DNA of 64,000 bases, from positions 94,025-158,024 of the forward strand of contig NW_019775419.1 of assembly GCF_001039355.2 (NCBI RefSeq), given 5' to 3'. The DNA comes from Lingula anatina. Its lineage: Eukaryota > Brachiopoda > Lingulata > Lingulida > Lingulidae. The position numbers and the translations under genes are program-made. Shown here piece by piece: positions 55,818-64,000 of the stretch (positions are counted from its first letter, which is position 1; every line of letters begins with the position of its first letter). The notes beneath the pieces are model-generated. The model was not told where the DNA came from. It saw nothing but the letters and a program-made list of their open reading frames with translations, and did no database searches.

Positions 55818-58800
55818 ATGGAAATGGTGAACATAACATGCCACCTTTTATCATCCCAAGAGGTTATGTGTAATGGGACCGTATATAATCTGGAGGAGCG
55901 AAAGCTAACATTCAGAGATGAAGAGTTTTGGATCTATATCGGAGTTTACATTGTTTTAGTCTTATTCGCAGGTAATTTAATTGCTATATAGGCCCCTACC
56001 GGTATTTTGTACGCCCGGGGTCTCCAAATCATTATAATATTAAGAATGTATATTCGTGCTATGTAAGTTGCGAACAACCAGTATGTTCTTCAAATATGAA
56101 ATACTCACATGCCTTTAGCTAACGGCCAACGTACTGTACATGTATGCCTTCATCAATCTGATGTGAGTACATGTACATGTACATATAGATGTCGATACTC
56201 ACTGACCTCTAGGTGGTACAGCGTCCAGGACCTTCTTATAAATGTCAGGTTATCAACGTCAGCCGTCACCAGCCACCCATGAAAAGGGACTGGAGAGGGA
56301 GTCGATCTATACGTGACATTTATAAGAGGGTCCTGGCCACTGTAACACCTAGCTGTCAGTGAGTAACATCTACTCAATAAGTCTGATGAAGCCTTAGTCC
56401 AGGTTGGCTGTAAGCTAACAGTATGAAAGTATATTGCGGCTTGCTATATGATCCAACTACTTAGCTACTGTAATGAACATTTTTGCTCAGTATGTTCTTG
56501 TATCATAACAGGGGCGGATCCAGAGTTATTTTCTGACAGTCTTCCAAATTATCTTTGTTAATCCATCCTCCATTTTTTGACCGTCTTCTGACAGAAATAA
56601 TTAGATACCCGTCAATGTAAACTTGAAAATCTGACCGTCTTCCGGAAGACCCAGAAGACCCCCTAAATATGCGCCTGCATAACATTGTAATCGCGTTGCA
56701 GAGATCAGCATATCTATTCACTCGGCAGACTAACTGAGCCTTAAATTTGTTTCTGTGAAGTACTAATAGATCTGCTATATCTACTAGTACATATAAAATT
56801 GTCATATTATGAGGCAGCGTGTGTGCCTGCATGTTCTTGCAGTACAAACATATGTAGATCAGCTAGATTTACATGTACTAGTACATCTGCAGGTACTCTA
56901 TTGTACATGTACAGACTGTTTATGTATGGTGTAACTAGCACAATGAAAATTATTATCAAGATACATATTTTGTTAGATGAAGTATATGAAAATCTGCATG
57001 GATGCATGTATGTTCGGGGTGGGTTTCATGAATATTCTCTCCTCTAGGTCTAATGGCTGGGCTGACCATGGGTTTGCTGTCACTGGACCAGATGAGTCTG
57101 AATGTACTGAAGGAGGCAGGGACACCAAAACAGAAGAAATATGCAGCAAGGATCCTCCCTGTTGTGAAGAGGCATCATCTGTTATTGGTATGATAGTGTA
57201 TATTCAGTGGTCCTAGCTACAAGGATCACACAGTCAATTCAATATATATTGCTCTCAATATGATGTGCCTCAAATAGGCAAGGGCTATGTAATAATTGTA
57301 TTTTCACTAACCTTAAGCTTGCGTATAAAAGTGTATATTTGAACTATTTTAGAATAGATTTGTACAGTTTTTAAATAATTTTTTCCACGATAAGTGTACT
57401 AATATGCTCTTGTCTGTGTCTTATTATAATATGCTCAGTATAAAGTTTTTGCATAAAACCAAACTGACTCTGAAGTCTGTACGGTATAATTACTATGACT
57501 ATTGATATTCTGCATATATGTATGTTAATATTCACTTTTATGTTAAATATAACAAGTAGTAGCTCAATCACACTACAATATTCATCAAATAATGTATGTA
57601 ATTTTACTATAAATGTAGTATATGAAATGTAAATATTATATACAATATTGCATCTGATAGTAAAGACTACTCTATATATCTTTTATGATTGATTAATTAA
57701 CTTCACTGCAACTTTAAGGTGACCCTGTTGTTGGCCAATGCTGCTGCCGTGGAAACCATGCCCCTGTTTTTGGACAGAGTATCTGACCCAGTCACTGCCA
57801 TAGTCGTCTCTGTGACAGCAGTTTTAATATTTGGAGAGTAAGTGGATGAATTTCAGTCATAACTATTAAGTTAAGCACTTTAACACTTAAAAGTATTTCC
57901 TTAAAAATCTATAAACACCTATGAAAGGAAAAAGTGTAAGTTTCTTGATCAAATGTTTTACATGTATGCTGTATTTGGTCAATAGAATGAACATATTAAT
58001 TAACTTATACTTATTTTTTAATGTTGCAATTGCAGTTGAGACAAGATCCTGCACATATATTAACCACCTGTTATTAGATATCACATACTACATAGTACAA
58101 AATGACAGTATCTCCTGACAAACTTTCAGACATGCAAATATATTATTTATAAATGAATGCTACAAAATTTACTAGTTAGCAAGAAACACGTTTACCGGAA
58201 TGACAGCTGTTACATGTACATGTAGAGCAGTTGACATCACTATGATATTTGTTATGAGAAGCAAATTGTAAAAATAGTAGTGAATTGATTATTCTGTTGC
58301 CCTATTATCACAACGGTAGTTTTAAATGAATATTTCCACTGTGACAGTAAACGTATATGTTTGTCTATTTCTTGATATACATACACAGTACATCAACCAG
58401 CACTAAAAACTTGAATTGACCATGCTTCTAGAAAGTTATTCATTACTGGGAACTGCTTGTTAAGACTCATTCTTATTTACGTAGTGCATGTAGGTGAATA
58501 AGTGTATATGTGCTGTTATATGTGAGCAGAAACCTTGAGTAGACATTCTGTATTTTTTGACACATGTATGTACTTACAACTTTACATATGTTTAATAATT
58601 CATGTCTACATTTTCAGGGTATTTCCCCAAGCTTTGTGTACAAGATTTGGATTGGCCATTGGAGCCAATTTAGTTCCGTAAGTATATATGTACTGATATG
58701 ATAGATGACCAAACATTTGGTAAATATTTATGAATATTTCTCCTAAACTTTACAGATATGATATGATACTAATTGAGTGGCATTGTTATTAATAACAAGT

Positions 58801-61426
58801 ACACTGCACTGTTAAGTTGATTAGCCCTCCTTTAAACTTTTTTTAATACATGTAACTGTTTTTTTTTCAGTAATTTTATTTTTCTTCTCTATCCATTTCA
58901 TTTTAATCTTCACATATCCGTTGTTAATATGTTGTCTTTTTCATTCACAGGCTGGTTTACTTTTTAATGGCAATATTATTCGTCATAGCCTGGCCACTAG
59001 CTAAATTGCTGGACTTTTTACTGGGACATGACCATGCCACCTTTTTCCGTCGTGCTGAGTTGAAAGCGTTAGTAACTTTACATGGGCCAGAGAACACGGA
59101 GGCTGACTGCAGTGATGGGGATGTCTCAAGTCAAGAAAAACTTACTGTGGATGAAGTGTTAATCATAAAGGTTAATGTTTAATAGAAGGAGGTCTAATTC
59201 AATGTAAAATATCAATGCACTGTGTTAATTTTTCACTTATTAAGGCATTGTTCAAATGAAAAATCCAAATTCCAAAAATACAAAAATCCATTGGCGGTAT
59301 CTAGTGATCACCTGGATGCATGCACCATCATGACACATTTATGTACAAGATATCAGTTTTTGCTTTCAAAGAGGTATTTTTCTCTGCTTTTTGATTCTTT
59401 ATTTATTTCAACTCTTCGAACATGTATTGATGGGTCATACTATCGGATAATTTAAAATGGTGAAATTTCATTGTAAATTATAGGGGGCTTTAGAAATGAG
59501 AGACAAGACTGCAAAGGATGCCCTTGTTCCCTTGGAGAGTGTTTTCACATTGGACATCAATGACAAAATGGACAGTGATACCATGAACAGGGTAATTTAA
59601 ATTAACTCTGGACATTTATATTTTCTCCTTGCCCTTTGCCCATCTAGCTTTAAAACAAAACAAATGCTCACATCTTAAATGGTTGCATTTTATCCTTCAG
59701 ACAGATTAAATAGAACTTGTTGTTTATTCACAATTTTATAGAGACATTATTCTGGTACTAAAAACAAAACAAATCTTGCAATTATTTTCATATATTAACT
59801 TGTTGTTTGCAATTTCTTGTTCAGATTTTAGACGTGTCCCACTCAAGAGTACCAATCTATGAAGGCAGTAAAGAAAACATCATTGGAGTTCTTCTAGTCA
59901 AAACATTGATTCTTCTGGATCCAGATGATAAAGTGCCAATACGAAGCTTGAAAAATACGAAGTCATGGAGAGATGTGCATTATATAGAAGAAACAAAACC
60001 ACTGTTTGATTTACTCAATGAATACCAGCTCGGAAAAGGTAAATTTTTGACTTTGAGAATTATTTACATTTGAACATTTAGATAGGAGTATTGTCAAATG
60101 TATGATTAACCCAATTCAGAGAATTCAGGCTTTAATTGTCCTCATACATGTATGTATACATTAAGGTACCAAAACTTATACATTTGATAAAATGTGGACA
60201 TTTCTAGTAGATGTGATGTGTATAGAAATCTCACTGGTCAACTGGAATCAACAACAAAACTTACAATGCATATACATGTAGCTTTATTTTTAAAAGCTTT
60301 TAGAATTTAAGCTTTGATGTTCTATTTGAGTACTGCAAGTCAGTTGCGAAGAGTTTTCCTATCCATTGTATGTGGGAATTTCTCTCCTTTTAGAGGATTT
60401 TCCCCTTATGTTATCTTATGTTACCATTGATATTGTGTGACTTACTTTTAGATTTGAAATCAAAGGGGATTATTATTTTAATTCTAGCTCATATGTCTGT
60501 GGTTCTAAAAACAGATGATGGAACAAGCAACAGCATACAGGCAGAAGGGGGACAACCATTGCATGTAAGTATATGAGGAAGGAGATTACAATATTTTTCA
60601 TGTACTGGTACATTGTATTCTGTAGTGCACAATTATATGATTTTTGCATATGCAAAAAAAAAAAAAAAAAAAAAAACCTTTGAGATGCAGGGTGTTAAGT
60701 TTGGAATGATGAAAAGTTGATTTTGCAGGTAGAAGAATATCAAGAAATATAATCAATACCTATGGTAAAAGAATACATAATTTTTTACATTGTATGCCTT
60801 TAGAATGTTGCTGGAATAATCACTTTAGAAGATGTAATAGAAGAGTTAATTCAAGAAGAAATAGTTGATGAGACAGATGTCTTCGTGGACGTTCACAAAA
60901 GAATCCAGGTGGCCAGAGCCAAGGTGGCAAAGATTCCAGGATTAGCTGACCGTTTTGCAGTAAGTTTTTATCTCTACTAACACAGAACAGTGTCCATTTA
61001 TCAGCTTGCAGTGCACATGTAGTTAATTTTTAATCATAATAATTTTAATCAAAACTTTTATCAATATAATTTGATATCAAGTAGGTTAAAGGAGGTTGCT
61101 GTCACTAATTAATGTGTATTAATTCAGTCTGCAAACATGAATTACAAACTAAAGAAAATTGTTTTAATTTCTATCATTGTGACTTTCAGAAAATGGCAGA
61201 AAGAAGCAAATCACATCCGCCCACAAGTAAACTGTTGCCACCCATAGATCTCCCACATAGTGGCCTGAAAAATGACAGGGCTACATCCATTAGTGAAATA
61301 CCCACGACCACACAAGGAGATACCAGTACAAACATGACAAAACCCTCCCAGTCAGGTTCTTTAGATAATACATCAGACACGTACAGTTATGATGGAGATG
61401 ACACTGCATTACTTTTGGGAAAGTGA
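55818..61426 (+). CDS. CNNM/Mam3/CorC-family metal transporter (DUF21 plus CBS pair)
   Basis: A predicted membrane divalent-cation (Mg2+-type) transporter or regulator. Exons: 55818-55971, 57048-57187, 57719-57837, 58618-58677, 58951-59170, 59484-59591, 59825-60038, 60488-60564, 60804-60959, 61190-61426; all GT-AG and in phase; 494 residues. A short extracellular N-terminus has N-glycosylation sites N5 and N19. DUF21 covers ~38-185 with four hydrophobic segments (~38-58, 93-113, 119-137, 157-180), the [11 protein letters not shown] motif and [18 protein letters not shown]. The [15 protein letters not shown] helix follows, then a CBS pair (~240-395) with [11 protein letters not shown] and [16 protein letters not shown], and a polar tail. 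The start ATG has an in-frame stop upstream at 55785. The cNMP-binding-like domain of vertebrate CNNM1-4 is absent, so it resembles plant and fungal short forms. Confidence 0.95.
56198..56363. mobile_element. TA-flanked MITE in CNNM intron 1
   Basis: A 166-bp element whose ends CTCACTGAC... and ...GTCAGTGAG are inverted over about 53 bp with several mismatches (including CCAGGACC.TCTTATAAATGTCA). TA lies on both sides (56196-56197 and 56364-56365), as expected for a Tc1/mariner-derived MITE. Confidence 0.8.
56509..56677. mobile_element. Short TIR element, CAGGGGCGGA family, copy 2 (inverted)
   Basis: Inserted in intron 1 of the CNNM gene. Flanked by CATAA on both sides, consistent with a short target duplication. 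The ~169-bp sequence is the reverse complement of 53409-53575 with scattered differences. Confidence 0.75.
60657..60676. repeat. Poly-A tract in CNNM intron 8
   Basis: About 22 consecutive A residues in the intron after exon 8. Confidence 0.9.
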
Positions 61427-61476
61427 TCTGACAAACTTTGTTAACATGCACAATGAGGGTTAGATGTTTATGGAGC

Positions 61477-61486
61477 AATAAATAAA
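61477..61486 (+). terminator. Polyadenylation signals of the CNNM gene
   Basis: Overlapping AATAAATAAA lies about 50 bp after the stop codon, giving two AATAAA hexamers. Other hexamers further down could give longer 3' ends. Confidence 0.6.
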
Positions 61487-62410
61487 TTTTTATGTATCAC
61501 CTGTATCTCTTAACCACCAAGGAACACTGTATCATAAACTAATGTATAATCTATAAACCCTTTTCATCTTTAGCAAGACTAAATTTACAACTTTTCATCA
61601 AGGCTTTCATTGTAAATTTTTTTGTACAGTGTTTGTACAGTTTGATCATTCTTGGAGGTGATATTATTTGGGACCAGATGCTTATTTAATACTTTTTCAC
61701 CAGATGCAAAAGAAAATGTGGTTAAGGTTGGGAAAATATTGTTTTTGCTAAGATAAGATTAATATTGATTATTTTTTCTTTCCCATTTAGTGAAGAAATT
61801 ATAATTGAGAGTGACACCAGCAAGATGTTTCTTAATTAAGGGACTACGGTCAGCTCCAGTGTTGTTGTAGTGCTAGGGTATCTATATATTGGTATGTTTG
61901 ATGAATATTTTTGGATTTTTGAAATGCGATAATATATTTTGGGACAAAAGTATATTTATGATATATTTATTGTGTGGATATGCTTTTTTTAAGTTTTGCA
62001 ATACTTAAATTGTTATTAGTGTTGTATCTTTTATATTGTTTACTGGTTATGTATTTATATGTAAATGGAAATATAGTATACATACATGTACCAGGGTATT
62101 CCATACTCCAGAACTAGATGAGTTCTTTATACATTTCCAATTACTCATCGAAAAATATATGATTAGTGCATATTTATTTAAATCCTACACAAGACCTATT
62201 GTATTTTTTTTTTATGTTCTCTATTGAGAAAAATTGGGTTCTTTCCATCAGTCATAGTTGTTTCAAATTAATCTATTAATCACTTAACTCAGTTTACATG
62301 TACATACAGTGTACATGTGTATCAGCACTTCCTTTGATAGTGCAATTATCTGGTAAATAATTATGACTAGTAAAATTCCCAGTGCAATTTGGTGGGAGAA
62401 TCACTGATAT

Positions 62411-63016
62411 GCACCCTGAGCTTCAGAGCTAACTTGACACTAACCTTTTCACTGTAGCCTATCTCCATCGTGTCAAGTAACCTCTGACCAGATTCGATTG
62501 CCCCCGCCGCCCGCCAATCAAATTTAAAGCCCGCACTCAATGACTCATTGAACGATCTAGCCAATGAATGCGAACGAGTCAAAGCGCGATTTTTTCAAAT
62601 CCAGACCAATCAAAGATAAGGCTGAATATCAGGGACTTGCCGTAACCTGTGGGCAGCACGCAAAATACATCATCCCTCAGTAGATAATGATGCAGGGCAT
62701 CATACTGCTCTGGTTTCAATTCCGATATACTCCATGCTTTCTTTGTGTATGGTTATGCACTCGGAACTACTCGGATGTCTCCGCACTCAACAATAACTAT
62801 GTTGTTAGTATGGAGCTTGCGGAATCAGCCGAGGATTGCCGATTGACGATCAACCAATCGGCGTTTTCACCAAACTTTGGTGAAAAATTTTGAAACATGG
62901 ATTCGATTGGCTTATATAAACTAGGTCAAACTATTTTTGTCAGAGGTTACTTGACACGATGGAGATAGGCTACAGTGAAAAGGTTAGTGTCAAGTTAGCT
63001 CTGAAGCTCAGGGTGC
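62411..63016. mobile_element. TIR element with 78-bp perfect inverted repeats and TGATAT target duplication
   Basis: The left arm 62411-62488 (GCACCCTGAGCTTCAGAGCT...) is exactly inverted at 62939-63016. Direct TGATAT repeats flank both sides (62405-62410 and 63017-63022). The 606-bp element has no transposase. Its interior includes GC-rich sequence and a segment (62760-62845) matching 42252-42337 in reverse, so the family has at least one other relative in this window. Superfamily not assigned. Confidence 0.85.
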
Positions 63017-63160
63017 TGATATGATAAGCTGTTACAGATAAATGAATGATGTTGAGGTATAAAATGCCCCACTATTCAAATATCAAGTTTTATTTTTAGT
63101 CATGTTTTCTAGAGGACTAATGTTTTTTTTTCATCTTTTTTAGATAACTCTTGTTTGGGT

Positions 63161-63193
63161 CTAAGATCTAATAAATGGTATATTAGATCTTAG
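63161..63193. repeat. 13-bp-arm perfect hairpin
   Basis: CTAAGATCTAATA and TATTAGATCTTAG are separated by 7 bp. No adjacent gene, so a terminator role is not supported. Confidence 0.6.
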
Positions 63194-63624
63194 TTTGGGT
63201 TAAGTAAAGATAGTGATACTAGTAAATAAAAGTGCATATATTTTATTTATCACTTATATACATTTACACGAGAATACTTATATTCTGCTTGGCTTTAGGA
63301 TTAATCTTTGGTTAAGTGCAAACATTCCATACCATAATTCACATAGAACAATGTTAATCTATTTTTGCATGTCACTATAATCACCTAATGAAAGCTTTTA
63401 AAAGGGTTATTTATAAAGCAGACATCACAATTTGTTGATTTGTTTGAAGGTTTGAGTACCATCAAAGACATGTTCTTATGTACCCTGACTTTCAGAGGAT
63501 CTTGGAAAACATGCCTCTCTAGCAGCATCTAGTACTGTGGTAGAGAGGGGAGTTTTCTGTGACTTTTGAAATTCAGAATGGTCTTCTGTTAAATGTTTAA
63601 CAGTTTGAAAGACAGTTCTTATTG

Positions 63625-63735
63625 TACCACCAGCGTTAGCGCTGGCGGTACACATGGTTTCAGTCCCGTCCGGATCGTTCCGCCGGCTCCGCCGGACGGC
63701 TACCGTTACCGCTTCTCTTCCTAGACGGTAAGGGC
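63625..63735. repeat. GC-rich hairpin cluster near the right edge
   Basis: Successive inverted repeats: TACCACCAGCG / CGCTGGCGGTA (63625-63650), then CCGTCCGG / CCGGACGG (63666-63699) enclosing CCGCCGGCTCCGCCGG, then CTACCGTTACCG facing ACGGTAAG. It stands out from the AT-rich surroundings and is probably the edge of a dispersed element running past the window. Confidence 0.5.
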
Positions 63736-64000
63736 CCCCGTACCCATCTCATGGATTTAGGTCACCTATAATCTCAACTCGTTCCACGTAAAATTTGGGC
63801 TTTGTCGGTATTGGGGTCTGGGTGTGGCACTCATTACAATGCACCCTTGTCTAAAAATGGCAAAATTAAATGCTAATTATCTACCCTACGGAAGGAGTTA
63901 TGGGAAAAATTTCTATAGACGGCTTTCCAAAAGTCATATGTGTAGATTTCAAATATACCCTTGGATTTGACCTTTGACCTTTACTTCAAGGTCAAATGGG

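Noticed and set aside
61186-61380. Minus-strand frame opposite CNNM exon 10
   Set aside because: Shadow of the coding exon on the plus strand.
61780-61850. Possible extra 3' exon after the CNNM stop (acceptor-like CCCATTTAG)
   Set aside because: Exon 10 already ends in a stop with polyadenylation signals just after. No conserved domain follows.
1-64000. tRNA, rRNA, CRISPR or bacterial operon features
   Set aside because: No cloverleaf-like or spaced direct-repeat pattern was seen, and the gene structure is clearly that of an animal nucleus.

Overview
The window is animal nuclear DNA. Genes are split by many GT-AG introns, the background is AT-rich, and inverted-repeat transposons, LINE fragments and simple repeats are dense. 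Frequent ACATGTACATGTA-type words and the gene families present fit a marine invertebrate such as a mollusc or an invertebrate deuterostome. The sequence alone does not settle the phylum.

Layout. (1) About 0.6-22.1 kb, minus strand: one Cys-loop ligand-gated anion channel of the glycine-receptor/GluCl type. Seven coding exons join in phase. The exon pair encoding the membrane part is present twice, on either side of a 370-bp N gap (645-1573 and 2278-3206). Four extracellular-domain exons are also present twice (4217-10208 and 12777-20101), within a ~8.5-10 kb block repeated across a single-N junction at 11944. The exon before them (21989-22086) is present once. Exonic differences between copies are all synonymous, and each copy carries a transposon the other lacks. 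This looks like two haplotypes laid end to end, although a true tandem duplication is possible. (2) 22.1-30.8 kb: no confident gene. A block with a possible promoter and first exon is repeated around another single-N junction at 28067, and a third partial copy lies at 46.4-47.6 kb. (3) 30.8-33.9 kb: a broken LINE retrotransposon. (4) 33.9-39.5 kb and 48.0-51.1 kb, minus strand: two tandem paralogous inhibitor-of-apoptosis genes, each with six exons encoding BIR-BIR-BIR-UBA-RING (455 and 535 residues). The region between them holds a TIR element containing a LINE fragment, other inverted-repeat elements, a LINE tail and a 16-bp-period tandem array. (5) 51.1-55.8 kb: mostly repeats. (6) 55.8-61.4 kb, plus strand: a complete ten-exon CNNM/Mam3/CorC-type metal transporter (494 residues) of the short form without a cyclic-nucleotide-binding-like domain. 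(7) 61.5-64 kb: a 606-bp element with 78-bp perfect inverted repeats, then a GC-rich hairpin cluster.

The genes do not form a pathway: they are a channel subunit, two caspase/ubiquitin regulators and a divalent-cation transporter. The main biological interest is the IAP tandem pair, with its unusual RING zinc-ligand spacing and remodelled start in one copy, and the paired filled and empty transposon sites.
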